Assembly: GCF_030406405.1 (NCBI RefSeq)
Contig: NZ_JAUEPL010000002.1
Span: 1-64,000, forward strand
Direction: 5' to 3'
DNA length: 64,000 bases
Source of the DNA: Streptomyces ficellus
GTDB lineage: Bacteria > Actinomycetota > Actinomycetes > Streptomycetales > Streptomycetaceae
Shown here in pieces: positions 52,211-61,336 of this stretch; the first letter of the stretch is position 1, and every line of letters begins with the position of its first letter. A model generated the notes under the pieces. That model saw only the letters and a list, made by a program, of their open reading frames with translations, did no database searches and was not told where the DNA came from. The position numbers and the translations under genes are program-made.

Positions 52211-53310
52211 CCCGGCTGTGCTACTGCACCAACGTCCACCCCGCGGAGGACGTGGCCGGCATCCTCGGTCAGCTCGACAGCCACGCCGTCCCGGTGCGCG
52301 AACGGCTCGGGTACGACCGGCTCGGCCTCGGTCTGTGGCTGGCGGCCGGGGCCGCCGCGGAACTGGCGGCCGACCCGGCCGCGCTCCGCCGTCTGCGCGC
52401 CGAACTGGACGCCCGCGGCCTGTCGGTGCTGACCCTCAACGCGTTTCCCTACGGGGGCTTCCACCAGCGGGTCGTCAAGCACACCGTGTACCGCCCGGAC
52501 TGGACCGATCCGGCCCGCGCCCGCTACACCGCCGACTGTGCGCACGTGCTGGCCGGGCTGCTGCCGGACGATGCCGACAGCGGGAGCCTGTCCACGCTGC
52601 CGCTCGGCTGGCGCACGCCGTGGCCGCCCGCCGCCGACCGGGCTGCCCAGTCGGCGCTCCGGTGGACCGCCACCGAACTGCGCAAGGCCTCCGCGCGGGC
52701 CGGTCGTCCGCTGCGGCTCGCCGTCGAACCGGAGCCGGGCTGCGTGCTGGAAACCGTCGCAGACGCCGTGCGCTGGCTCGCGCCCCGGGTGGATCCCGAG
52801 GTCATCGGGATCTGCCTGGACACCGCCCATCTCGCCGTCTCCTTCGCCGACCCGGAACAGGCCGTCACCACGATCGAGCGGGCCGGCCTCGCGGTCGTCA
52901 AGATCCAGGCGTCCGCGGCCCTGCACGTCGACGACCCCCGTGATCCGCGGGCCCGCCGACTGCTCGCCGAGTACGCCGAGCCCCGGTACCTCCACCAGGT
53001 CAGGGAGCTGAGCGGCCAAGGCCGGGTGCTCGCGGCCGACGACCTCCCGGAGGCCCTGGACGGGCTGCCCGGCCGCGGGCCCTGGCGGGTGCACTTCCAC
53101 ATCCCGCTGCACGCCGAGCCGCAGGCCCCGTTGAGGAGCACCACCGAGGTACTGCGGCGGGCCGTGGCGGCCGTCCGGGACCGGACCGTGGTCGAGGTCG
53201 AGACCTACACCTGGCAGGTACTGCCCCAGGGCTCCGACCTCGTCGACGGCATAGCCGCCGAACTCACCTGGGCACAGCGCGAGTTGCTGGACGGAGGACG
53301 GTCGGTATGA
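52207..53310 (+). CDS. eboE: Metabolite traffic protein EboE
   Basis: A 367-residue xylose-isomerase-like TIM-barrel protein matching EboE: RLCYCTNVHPAEDVAGILGQLDSHAVPVRERLG, LNAFPYGGFHQRVVKHTVYRPDW (a signature of this family), LAVEPEPGCVLETVADAVRWL, ICLDTAHLAVSFADPEQ. The ebo genes move a biosynthetic precursor from cytosol to periplasm in cyanobacteria. Starts with GTG in the upstream stop and ends in an ATGA overlap. Confidence 0.9.
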   Translation: MTRLCYCTNVHPAEDVAGILGQLDSHAVPVRERLGYDRLGLGLWLAAGAAAELAADPAALRRLRAELDARGLSVLTLNAFPYGGFHQRVVKHTVYRPDWTDPARARYTADCAHVLAGLLPDDADSGSLSTLPLGWRTPWPPAADRAAQSALRWTATELRKASARAGRPLRLAVEPEPGCVLETVADAVRWLAPRVDPEVIGICLDTAHLAVSFADPEQAVTTIERAGLAVVKIQASAALHVDDPRDPRARRLLAEYAEPRYLHQVRELSGQGRVLAADDLPEALDGLPGRGPWRVHFHIPLHAEPQAPLRSTTEVLRRAVAAVRDRTVVEVETYTWQVLPQGSDLVDGIAAELTWAQRELLDGGRSV

Positions 53311-54698
53311 AGCCCGTGGTCGTCCTGGACGTGGTCGGCATGACGCCGCGTCTGCTGCCGTACATGCCGAACCTCTCCCGGCTCGCCGACCGGGGCGGGT
53401 CCGCCCCGCTGCGCACCGTCCTGCCCGCGGTCACGTGCAGCGTCCAGTCCACCCTTCTCACCGGGCGGCTGCCCGTCGAGCACGGCATCGTCGGGAACGG
53501 CTGGTACTTCCGCGAGCTGGGCGAGATCCACTTGTGGCGCCAGCACAACCGGCTGGTCCGGGGCCCGAAGGTGTGGGAGACCGCCCGCGACCGGTATCCC
53601 GGCTACCGCGTGGCCAATGTCTGCTGGTGGTACGCCATGGGCGCCTCCACCGACGTGCTGGTGACCCCCCGCCCCGTCTACCACGCCGACGGACGCAAGT
53701 CGCCCGACTGCTACACCCGGCCGCCGGCGCTGCACGACCGGCTCTCCGAGGAGCTCGGTCCCTTTCCGCTGTTCCAGTACTGGGGTCCGACCGCCGGGCC
53801 GGCCTCCAGCCGGTGGATCATCGCGGCCGCCCGCCGCATCCTGCGCACGGAGCGTCCGGACCTGTCGCTGGTCTATGTACCGCACCTGGACTACGACCTC
53901 CAGCGCTACGGCCCGGACTCCCCGCAGGCCGTGGCCGCCGCCCGGGCCGTCGACGCGGAACTCGCGCCGCTGCTGGAGCAGGCCGATCAGGAAGGCGCGG
54001 CCGTGATCGCGCTCAGCGAGTACGGCATCACGCCGGTCGACCGCCCGGTGGACATCAACCGCGCGCTGCGCCGTGACGGCCGGCTGGAGGTGTACGAGCA
54101 GGCCGGTATGGAGTACCTCGATCCGTGGGCCTCGCGGGCCTTCGCGGTCGCCGACCACCAGATCGCGCACGTCTACGTCGGCGACGAGGCCGACGTACCC
54201 AAGGTGCGCGACCTGCTGACGCGGCTTCCCGGGGTGGCCGACGTCCTGGGCCGCGAGGAGCAGGCCGCGTACGGTCTCGACCATCCGCGCTCCGGTGAAC
54301 TGGTGGCCGTCGCCGCGCCGGATTCCTGGTTCACCTACTACTACTGGCTGGACGATGCCCGGGCCCCCGACTTCGCCCGCTCGGTCGACATCCACCGCAA
54401 GCCGGGCTACGACCCGGCGGAACTGTTCTTCGACCCGGCGGACCGGCTGGTCAAGGCCAAGGCGGCCGTGGGTCTGGCCCGCAAGAAACTGGGCCTGCGC
54501 TACACCATGAACGCGGTGCCGCTGGACCCGTCCTGTGTCCGGGGCTCGCACGGCCGCCTGCCGGACTCCCTGTCCGACGGCCCCGTCGTGCTCTGCTCCG
54601 AACCCGGCTGGCAGCCCGGCCCGGCCTCCCCCGGTGGTGCCGTGCGCGCGGTCGACCTGCCGGACGTGCTGCTGCGCCTGCAGGGCCTGCGGGGCTGA
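53307..54698 (+). CDS. Alkaline-phosphatase-superfamily nucleotide pyrophosphatase/phosphodiesterase (EboF-like)
   Basis: A 463-residue NPP-type enzyme. Metal Asp8 in VVVLDVVG and the nucleophilic Thr in PAVTCSVQSTLLTGRLPVEHGIVGNGWY are as in nucleotide pyrophosphatases. VYVPHLDYDLQRYGPDS and ALSEYGITPV provide the second metal site, and DIHRKPGYDPAELFFDP is typical of the EboF group. It hydrolyses phosphodiesters or pyrophosphates; in ebo operons the natural substrate is unknown. Last gene of the ATGA-coupled ebo set. Confidence 0.9.
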   Translation: MKPVVVLDVVGMTPRLLPYMPNLSRLADRGGSAPLRTVLPAVTCSVQSTLLTGRLPVEHGIVGNGWYFRELGEIHLWRQHNRLVRGPKVWETARDRYPGYRVANVCWWYAMGASTDVLVTPRPVYHADGRKSPDCYTRPPALHDRLSEELGPFPLFQYWGPTAGPASSRWIIAAARRILRTERPDLSLVYVPHLDYDLQRYGPDSPQAVAAARAVDAELAPLLEQADQEGAAVIALSEYGITPVDRPVDINRALRRDGRLEVYEQAGMEYLDPWASRAFAVADHQIAHVYVGDEADVPKVRDLLTRLPGVADVLGREEQAAYGLDHPRSGELVAVAAPDSWFTYYYWLDDARAPDFARSVDIHRKPGYDPAELFFDPADRLVKAKAAVGLARKKLGLRYTMNAVPLDPSCVRGSHGRLPDSLSDGPVVLCSEPGWQPGPASPGGAVRAVDLPDVLLRLQGLRG

Positions 54699-54771
54699 CC
54701 GCGGGCGGCCCCCCGCGTGCCCCCCGGCAGGCTCGGGGTTCACCGCGTCGACCACCGGAAAGGGACCCGTG

Positions 54772-56343
54772 ATGAGTGCCACCGCGGCATCGAGCGAAGC
54801 GGCCTCGCGAGCCGGCGGACGGCAGTGGATCGGGCTGGCCGTGCTCGCCCTGCCGACCCTGCTGGTCTCGATCGACGTGTACGTCATGCTGCTCGCTCTG
54901 CCCGCCCTGTCCACGGCGCTCGGTGCGAGCGGCGTCCAGCAGCTGTGGATCACCGACATCTATCCGTTCGTGCTCGCCAGTCTGCTCATCACCATGGGCA
55001 CCCTCGGCGACCGGATCGGCCGGCGCAAGCTGCTGCTCATCGGCGCGGCGGCCTTCGGCGTCGCGTCCGTGGGCGCCGCCTACGCCACCGGTCCGGGCAT
55101 GCTGATCGCGGCGCGCGCCCTCATGGGCGTCGCCGGGGCGACCCTGGCTCCCTCCACCCTCTCGCTGATCTCCACCATGTTCCGGGACGCCAAGCAGCGC
55201 GGTGCCGCGATCGGGATCTGGGGAGCGTGCTTCTCCGTCGGCGCCGTGGTCGGACCGCTGGTCGGCGGGCTCGTGCTCGCCCGCTTCTGGTGGGGCGCGG
55301 CCTTTCTCGTCGGAGTGCCCGCCCTGGTTCTCCTGCTGGTCCTCGGACCGGTGCTGCTGCCCGAGTACCGTGATCCCGGTGCCGGCCGCCTGGACCTCGT
55401 CAGCGTCCTGCAGTCGGTGGCCGCCGTCTTCCCGGCCGTCTGGGGCATGAAGGAGCTGGCCACGGAGGGCTGGCGCACCCTGCCGGTCGTCGCCGTCCTG
55501 ATCGGCATCGGCTCGGGTGTCGTGTTCACCCGCCGCCAGCGCACACTGTCCCACCCGCTGCTCGATCTCAGCCTGTTCTCCAGGCGCCGTTTCACCGCCG
55601 CGCTGGTCAGCCTGTTCCTCGGCACCATGCTCACCGGCGCGGTGATGTACTTCGTCACCCAGTCGCTGCAACTGCTCCACGGCCGCAGCCCGTTGAGCGC
55701 CGGTGTGTGGATGCTGCCGGCGATCGTCACCAACACCGTGGGTTTCGTGGTGGCGCCCAGGCTCGCGCAGCGTTTCCGTCCCGCCCACGTCATCGGCTCC
55801 GGTCTGCTCATCTGCGTCATCGGCATGGCGCTGATCACCCAGACCCGGGCCGACTCCGGCCCGGCGCTGCTGATCACCGGCTTCGCCGTGGTCTACCTCG
55901 GCGCGGGTCCCATGGTCACCCTGGGCATCGGCCTGGTGATCGGCTCCGCCCCGCCGGAGAAGGCCGGCTCCGCCGCGGCCCTCAACGAGACCAGCGGCCA
56001 GCTCGGATTCGCTCTGGGCATCGCGGCCCTCGGCAGCGTCGGCGCCGCGGTCTACCGCCGTACGATCGACCTCCCCCCGGGGCTTCCCGCGCCTGCCGTG
56101 ACGGCGGCCGAGGACTCGCTCGCGAGCGCGGACGAGGCGGCACGGACGCTTCCCGGCCGGACCGCCGACGTCCTCCTCGACGCCGCCCGCACGGCCTTCG
56201 CCACGGAACTCCACACCGTGGTCGCCCTCGCCGGTGCCCTGCTCCTCGCCGCGGCGGTCCTGGTGACCGCCCTGCTCCGCCACGTCCCGCCCACCGGTCG
56301 CCGGCAGCCCGCCGAACCCGCGGACAGCGACCCGTCCGCCTGA
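54772..56343 (+). CDS. DHA2-family MFS drug/metabolite exporter
   Basis: A 523-residue 14-TM major facilitator. Helix 1-2 has LPTLLVSIDVYVMLLALPAL and the antiporter-type MGTLGDRIGRRKLLLIGA loop; helix 5 carries WGACFSVGAVVGPLVGG. It is most like QacA/SmvA multidrug and natural-product exporters. GGAAAGGGA precedes ATG; GTG 54769 immediately before is an alternative. It is 73 bp downstream of the ebo operon, so it may export its product. Confidence 0.92.
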   Translation: MSATAASSEAASRAGGRQWIGLAVLALPTLLVSIDVYVMLLALPALSTALGASGVQQLWITDIYPFVLASLLITMGTLGDRIGRRKLLLIGAAAFGVASVGAAYATGPGMLIAARALMGVAGATLAPSTLSLISTMFRDAKQRGAAIGIWGACFSVGAVVGPLVGGLVLARFWWGAAFLVGVPALVLLLVLGPVLLPEYRDPGAGRLDLVSVLQSVAAVFPAVWGMKELATEGWRTLPVVAVLIGIGSGVVFTRRQRTLSHPLLDLSLFSRRRFTAALVSLFLGTMLTGAVMYFVTQSLQLLHGRSPLSAGVWMLPAIVTNTVGFVVAPRLAQRFRPAHVIGSGLLICVIGMALITQTRADSGPALLITGFAVVYLGAGPMVTLGIGLVIGSAPPEKAGSAAALNETSGQLGFALGIAALGSVGAAVYRRTIDLPPGLPAPAVTAAEDSLASADEAARTLPGRTADVLLDAARTAFATELHTVVALAGALLLAAAVLVTALLRHVPPTGRRQPAEPADSDPSA

Positions 56344-56359
56344 CGCCCCGCGCGGCGCA

Positions 56360-56386
56360 GCCCCGGGCCGTGTCACGGTCCGGGGC
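56360..56386 (+). terminator. Hairpin between exporter and PQQ-like gene
   Basis: GCCCCGGGCCG / CGGTCCGGGGC with one mismatch and a TGTCA loop, 17 nt beyond the exporter stop, between convergent genes. A second short stem GGCGGGC / GCCCGCC follows at 56393-56408. Confidence 0.7.
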
Positions 56387-56408
56387 CGGCCGGCGGGCAC
56401 GCCCGCCA

Positions 56409-58022
56409 CTACGTGTGCGGACGCTCGGCCTCCAGCGAGTAGGCGATGAGCGCGGGCTGCGCCTCCTTGGAGTCCCCGGCGACACCCGCGCCCACCAGCA
56501 GCGTGTCACCGCTGACGGCCGGGAAGGAGTTGATGCCGGCCGGCGTGGTCGCGGTCCACAGTGTCTTGCCCGTACGCGTGTCGAAGGCGAAGACCCGGCC
56601 GTCGTACGTGGGGCAGAAGACCACGTCATTGGTGACCGTGGCGGCGCCGAGCGGCATCTGCGGCAGGGCACGCTGCCATTGCACCTTGCCGGTCCTCGTG
56701 TCGACCGCCGCGAGTCCGCCGCGGCCCCCGTCCGTACCCGGATAGGACATCCCGCCGGTGGCGCTCATCTCGGACGGGAGATCGACCCAGGGCACGAAGA
56801 CCCGTCCCTCCGCGGAGGCCATCGGTGTCTCCACCCCGCCGAGGACGCCCGGATAGATGGTGACCGGCTCGTTCGGCAGCGGCCCCTCGTCGTTCAGGTG
56901 GATACCGACCGAGCGGGTCCACAGCGGTTCACCGTCGTCGGCGCGGTAGGCGAAGACCTTCCCCATCTTGCCCGCCACGATCACGATGCCGGTCTTCTTG
57001 CCGCGGATCGGCACGGTGGTGAGGATGGGCGATATCTGGAGGTCGTAGTCGCGTATGTCGTGCGGCAGGGCCTGGCGGTACCAGAGCAGTTTGCCGGTGC
57101 GGCCGTCGAGGGCGACCAGGGAGTTGGTGTAGAGGTTCGGGCCCGGCCGACTGCTCCCGTTGGGATACTCGGGGGTGCCGGGCATGGGCGCCGGGTTCCC
57201 GACGGCCAGGAAGATCCGGCCCTGGCTGTCGATGGCGGGCGGGAACCAGAGGCCACCGCCGGAGTTGATCTCGGGGTGGCCCCACAGATCGCCGTCCTTG
57301 ACGGTGTTGAAGCTCCACTTCGGTTTGCCGGTGGCGATGTCGAGGGCCCAGACCGTCCCCATCGTTCCGGGCACGTACGTCCCGAAGGTCGACGGTACGG
57401 TGCTGACCACGACAGTGCGCCCGTAGACCTGGGGAGCGACGTCGACGCCGCCCTTACCGGCGTCGATCAGGTGCCTCGACCACACGGTCCGCCCGGTGCG
57501 CGCGTCCAGTGCGAACGCGCTGGTGAAGGTGGTGCCCAGGAGCAGCCCGTGGCGGTACGCGACACCGTTCGGCCCGACGCTGGGGTCGTCGAACTCGCGC
57601 TTCCAGCGGACCCGGCCCGTCTCCTTGTCCACCGCGTAGACGTTGGAGTTGAGGTCGATGGCGTAGACCGTCCCGCCCACCACGATCGGGTTGGAGGCCA
57701 TCAGGCCGGCGAAGGTGGGCTTGCCTGTCAGCGGCAGCCGCCATTTCACCTTGAGGTCGCGGACGGTCTTGGAGTTGATGGGTGTCCGGGTCGTGGCCCG
57801 GGTGTTGGAGAGATCGCCGTTGGCGATCGGCCAGTCGGCCGCCGGCTCGTGCCCGCGCAGGTGCGGCTTCGCCGGTGCCGCCGCCCCCGCGCTGTGCGGA
57901 CCGGTGCTTCCCGATCCGACCAGCAGGGCGAGGACGGCCAGTCCCGTCAGCCCGGTGCGGCCCGCTGCGATCCGTCTGCCGCGGCGGGTCCCGCGGGCGC
58001 GCGCGCTTGCGTTGGCTGTCAA
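56409..58022 (-). CDS. Secreted PQQ-binding-like beta-propeller protein
   Basis: A 537-residue protein. The N-terminus has a twin-arginine-like RRGRR stretch and a hydrophobic signal run (TGLTGLAVLALLVGSGS). The rest is a WD/PQQ-type propeller of repeated GTVYAIDLNSN, VYAVDKETGRVRWKREFDDP, FALDARTGRTVWSR, VWALDIATGKPKWSF and FAFDTRTGKTLWTAT, the hallmark of quinoprotein alcohol-dehydrogenase-like domains. It could oxidise an exported metabolite or be a noncatalytic BamB-like scaffold. The only good start is TTG behind AAGAGG. Confidence 0.85.
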   Translation of the reverse strand: MTANASARARGTRRGRRIAAGRTGLTGLAVLALLVGSGSTGPHSAGAAAPAKPHLRGHEPAADWPIANGDLSNTRATTRTPINSKTVRDLKVKWRLPLTGKPTFAGLMASNPIVVGGTVYAIDLNSNVYAVDKETGRVRWKREFDDPSVGPNGVAYRHGLLLGTTFTSAFALDARTGRTVWSRHLIDAGKGGVDVAPQVYGRTVVVSTVPSTFGTYVPGTMGTVWALDIATGKPKWSFNTVKDGDLWGHPEINSGGGLWFPPAIDSQGRIFLAVGNPAPMPGTPEYPNGSSRPGPNLYTNSLVALDGRTGKLLWYRQALPHDIRDYDLQISPILTTVPIRGKKTGIVIVAGKMGKVFAYRADDGEPLWTRSVGIHLNDEGPLPNEPVTIYPGVLGGVETPMASAEGRVFVPWVDLPSEMSATGGMSYPGTDGGRGGLAAVDTRTGKVQWQRALPQMPLGAATVTNDVVFCPTYDGRVFAFDTRTGKTLWTATTPAGINSFPAVSGDTLLVGAGVAGDSKEAQPALIAYSLEAERPHT

Positions 58023-58104
58023 GCTGGCCTCTTTTCCGCCCGGTACCGGTTCGCGGAGCCGGGCTGCTCGAAGTGGTCTTCCTTCGCGGGGGTCGGCCGC
58101 GGCC

Positions 58105-59262
58105 TCAGCGCCGTGTGCGCGCGAACGCCCGGACGTCGCTGACGAACAGTTCCGGCTGTTCCAGGGCGGCGAAGTGCCCGCCCCGGTCGAATTCGGACCA
58201 GTGGGTGAGCGTGGGGAGGATCCGCTCCGCCCAGCGGCGGATCGGCCGGACGGCGTCGCCGGGGAACACGGCCACCCCGACGGGCATCGCCAGCGGCCAC
58301 GGGCCCGCCCAGGTCCGGAGGAAGTCGGCGTCCAGCCGGTTGGACTCGTAGTAGAGCTGCGCGCTGGGACCGGCGGAGGCGGTGAACCAGTAGATCGAGA
58401 CGTTGGTCAGCAGCCAGTCGCGGCTCACCGGGATCTCCGCCGCCGGCCCGGCCGCCGACCACTCCTTGAACTTCTCCGCGATCCAGGCGAGTTGGCCGAC
58501 CGGGGAGTCGGTGAGGCCGTACGCGAGGGTCTGCGGCCGGGTGGACTGGATCTTCCGCCACCCGGCGCCGTCCTGCTCGAACGCGGCCGCGAACTCCAGG
58601 CGGGCACGGTCCTGCGGCTCAAGCCGCGCCGGCTCGGCCGGATCCTCCGGCGGCAGGGTGACCAGCATGTTGAGGTGGACGCCCGCGACGTGCTCCGGAT
58701 CGGCCAGTGCCGTCCGAAGCGAGACCGGCATCCCCCAGTCGCCGCCCTGGACGAGGTAGCGCCGGTAGCCGAGCCGGTGCATCAGTTCGGCCCAGGCGCG
58801 GCCGATCCGAGCGGTGTCCCACCCGGCCTCCCGGGGCCGGCCCGAGAAGCCGTAGCCGGGCAGCGAGGGGATGACCAGGTGGAACGCGTCGGCGGGGTCT
58901 CCGCCGTGGCCGCGCGGATCGGTCAACGGCCCGATCACGTCGAGGAACTCGGCCACCGAACCGGGCCAGCCGTGCGTGACGATCAGCGGCATGGCGTCCG
59001 GCTCGGGTGAGCGGATGTGCAGGAAGTGGATGTCGACACCGTCGATCTCGGTGAGGAACTGCGGGAACGCATTGAGGTGTTCCTCGGCCCGGCGCCACGA
59101 GAAGCCGGTGCGCCAGTACTCGGCCAGTTCCCTCAGACAGCCGACAGGGACACCGCGCTGCCAGCCGGTGCCGGGCAGTTCCTCCGGCCAGCGGGTTGCG
59201 GCGAGCCTGCGCTCCAGGTCGTCCAGGGCCTCCTGCCCGACAGCGATACGGAAGGGACGCAT
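58105..59262 (-). CDS. Epoxide hydrolase, EHN type
   Basis: A 385-residue alpha/beta hydrolase with the N-terminal EHN domain ([35 protein letters not shown]). [12 protein letters not shown] is the oxyanion loop, LVQGGDWG carries the nucleophilic Asp and [16 protein letters not shown] the catalytic His. It would open an epoxide to a diol. It directly follows a FAD epoxidase-like gene (12 bp gap), giving a likely epoxidation/hydrolysis pair. Confidence 0.9.
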   Translation of the reverse strand: MRPFRIAVGQEALDDLERRLAATRWPEELPGTGWQRGVPVGCLRELAEYWRTGFSWRRAEEHLNAFPQFLTEIDGVDIHFLHIRSPEPDAMPLIVTHGWPGSVAEFLDVIGPLTDPRGHGGDPADAFHLVIPSLPGYGFSGRPREAGWDTARIGRAWAELMHRLGYRRYLVQGGDWGMPVSLRTALADPEHVAGVHLNMLVTLPPEDPAEPARLEPQDRARLEFAAAFEQDGAGWRKIQSTRPQTLAYGLTDSPVGQLAWIAEKFKEWSAAGPAAEIPVSRDWLLTNVSIYWFTASAGPSAQLYYESNRLDADFLRTWAGPWPLAMPVGVAVFPGDAVRPIRRWAERILPTLTHWSEFDRGGHFAALEQPELFVSDVRAFARTRR

Positions 59263-59274
59263 GGCGGGTGCCTT

Positions 59275-60669
59275 TCAGCTGGGCCGTCGTACGACGTCGG
59301 TCGGCGCGGGTCCGGCGGTGGCGGCCGCACCCGTCGGTGGGCGCAGCGAGTGCCGCAGGACCCGGAGCAGTGTCCTGGGCCGCATCAGCGACGCAGGGGG
59401 GTCGATCAGCCCGGCCGCGCGGATGAAGGCGGAGGTGAGTTCCGCGTCGTGGGTGGCGGCGCGGTGCAGCCGGTCGACGTAGGCGTTGGCCAGACGTATC
59501 CGGGGCGTTCGGCGCCCCTCGACGCCGCGGTAGCCGAGATCGGCGCCGGCCGCGAACTCCCAGGGCGCGTCGACGGCCGCTGCGACCTCCCGGAAGAAGC
59601 GCCGGAAATCCGGAGGCGCGCCGGAGGCCAGGTGCCGCCGCAGTGCGAGCGCCTCCAGGGCCGCGACCGACATCCCCTGCCCGTACACCGGATTGAAGCT
59701 GCACACGGCGTCACCCATGACCAGGAAGTTCTCGGGGAAACGGGTCAGCCGCTCATAGTGGCGCCGCACGCTGGCGGGGAATTTGAACGTCCCGGAGTCG
59801 AGGGTCGGTGTGGCCCGGCGGACGGCGTCGTAGATGTCCGGTACCGGCAGGGACCGGGTGAAGGCCAGGAACCCGTCGAGATCCGCCGGCGGATGGTCCC
59901 CGAGGATGCCGGTGAGCGACAGCTGCACCTGGCCGTCGTCACCCGGCACCCGGTAGAAGAACGCGCCCCGCGGATGCGCCGGGGTGGCCACCGGGATGAT
60001 CGCCAGTTCCTTGCCGAACGGATCGCTGTTCAGGGCGAAGTGGCGGGTGGTGTAGGCCAGGTCGATCTTGATCCTGGTCTCCTCCGGGCGTTCGTAGCCG
60101 AGCTCCTCCAGCCAGACCGGGGTGCGCGAGCCCCGTCCGGTGAGGTCGACGACCAGATCGGCCGGCAGCACCTCGGGAGAGCCGCCGTCCTGGCGCTGGA
60201 CCCGGGCGCCGGTGACCCGGCGCCGGTCGGCGTCGGTCTGAAGGCCGAGGATGTCGTACCGCTCCAGGAAGGTGACCCGGGGCATGGCCTGGACCCGGCG
60301 GCGGACGTGGTATTCCAGCACCGGCCGCGTGGCGGGCACCGACAGCAGCCCCGAGTGGCCGGAGGCGAGCCGGCGGCCGTTGAAGTACCAGCGGATGGAG
60401 CTGCTGAAGTCACCCGGCCGGACACCGGCCGTCCGCAGTTCCTCGGTCAGACCGGGGAAGAGCTCCTCGAAGATCTGCTGGCCACGGGCCACCAGACCGT
60501 GCGCGTGGCGTCCGTGCGGAGCGCCGCGCCGTGCCCCGGTGACACCGTCCAGTTCGTCCCGGTCGACGACCAGGACCTCCGCGTACGCCTCGGCCAGGAC
60601 GGTGGCGGCCAACAGCCCCGCCATGCTCCCGCCGAGCACGACCGCGCGACCCTTTGCACCGCGGCTCAT
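59275..60669 (-). CDS. FAD-dependent monooxygenase, MonCI-like epoxidase
   Basis: A 464-residue flavoprotein with the Rossmann motif AVVLGGSMAGLLAATVLAE, the GRHAHGLVARGQQIFEELFPGL segment seen in polyether epoxidases (MonCI, LasC) and related halogenase-like monooxygenases, a central VVDLTGRGSRTPVWLEELGYERP, and NFLVMGDAVCSFNPVYGQGMSVA binding the FAD ribityl/pyrophosphate. It most likely epoxidises or hydroxylates an unsaturated substrate. ATG 60669 has GGAGG at 8 nt; GTG 60672 is an alternative. Confidence 0.85.
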   Translation of the reverse strand: MSRGAKGRAVVLGGSMAGLLAATVLAEAYAEVLVVDRDELDGVTGARRGAPHGRHAHGLVARGQQIFEELFPGLTEELRTAGVRPGDFSSSIRWYFNGRRLASGHSGLLSVPATRPVLEYHVRRRVQAMPRVTFLERYDILGLQTDADRRRVTGARVQRQDGGSPEVLPADLVVDLTGRGSRTPVWLEELGYERPEETRIKIDLAYTTRHFALNSDPFGKELAIIPVATPAHPRGAFFYRVPGDDGQVQLSLTGILGDHPPADLDGFLAFTRSLPVPDIYDAVRRATPTLDSGTFKFPASVRRHYERLTRFPENFLVMGDAVCSFNPVYGQGMSVAALEALALRRHLASGAPPDFRRFFREVAAAVDAPWEFAAGADLGYRGVEGRRTPRIRLANAYVDRLHRAATHDAELTSAFIRAAGLIDPPASLMRPRTLLRVLRHSLRPPTGAAATAGPAPTDVVRRPS

Positions 60670-60712
60670 CACCGGTACCTCCTTCTCCCGCGGGCTTGCC
60701 GACCGGGACGGA

Positions 60713-61129
60713 TCACGCGGCGGCTATGGGGGTGTTCTGGTAGGAGGCGATGCGCCAGCCGACCGCCTCCTTCACCAGGACCCAGGTCGCGCGGATCGCG
60801 CGTTCGGCCGTGGGCTCGGTGTCCCCGGGGGCCAGCACCCCGCCCTGGGTGACGAGCACGGCCGCGCCGGCGGCCAGCGGGCGGACCGACAGCGGTTCAC
60901 CGGTCACCCGGGTCCCCTTGAACGGGCCGGCGAAGGCGTTCCGCATGAAGGACCGGATGTCCTCGCGACCGGTCAGGAAGACGTCACCGGGCAGGATCAG
61001 GGTCGCGTTCTCGGTGAAGACCTCGGCGAACCGGTCGGCGTCGTGTTCCGCCCAGGCGTCCATGATGCGTTGCGGTACGGCGCGAACGGCTTCGGTGTCG
61101 CCGGTGTCCAGCGACGGGGTGGCGGCCAT
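60713..61129 (-). CDS. SgcJ/EcaC-like SnoaL-fold protein
   Basis: A 138-residue NTF2/SnoaL-like protein (AVPQRIMDAWAEHDADRFAEVFTENATLILPGDVFLTGREDIRSFM, then RAIRATWVLVKEAVGWRIASYQNTPI). SgcJ/EcaC family proteins occur in enediyne and many other secondary-metabolite clusters, where they bind polyenes or act as small oxidoreductases or cyclases. AAGGAGAGG precedes ATG 61129. It is divergent from the flavin hydroxylase gene and 43 bp ahead of the FAD monooxygenase. Confidence 0.82.
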   Translation of the reverse strand: MAATPSLDTGDTEAVRAVPQRIMDAWAEHDADRFAEVFTENATLILPGDVFLTGREDIRSFMRNAFAGPFKGTRVTGEPLSVRPLAAGAAVLVTQGGVLAPGDTEPTAERAIRATWVLVKEAVGWRIASYQNTPIAAA

Positions 61130-61336
61130 GGCCTCTCCTTCGGCAGCGGGTCGGGGTTGCGGATGCCGATCAGGCTCACACGCGTCCGCGAAGCGCTGCA
61201 TCTTCCCGATTGCGCCCACCGGCCACACGCGGCTCACCCCCTCGGGCCGCAATCAGGGAGATGCGGGTGCCCCGCACGGATGCCAGCCTCGACGGGGCCG
61301 ATCACCTGGCCATGTCACCCCGGAGGAGAACCGCCG

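Noticed and set aside
60713-61129. Enediyne cluster indicated by the SgcJ/EcaC-like gene
   Set aside because: No enediyne PKS, UnbL/UnbU-type genes or other hallmarks in the window; the family is widespread.
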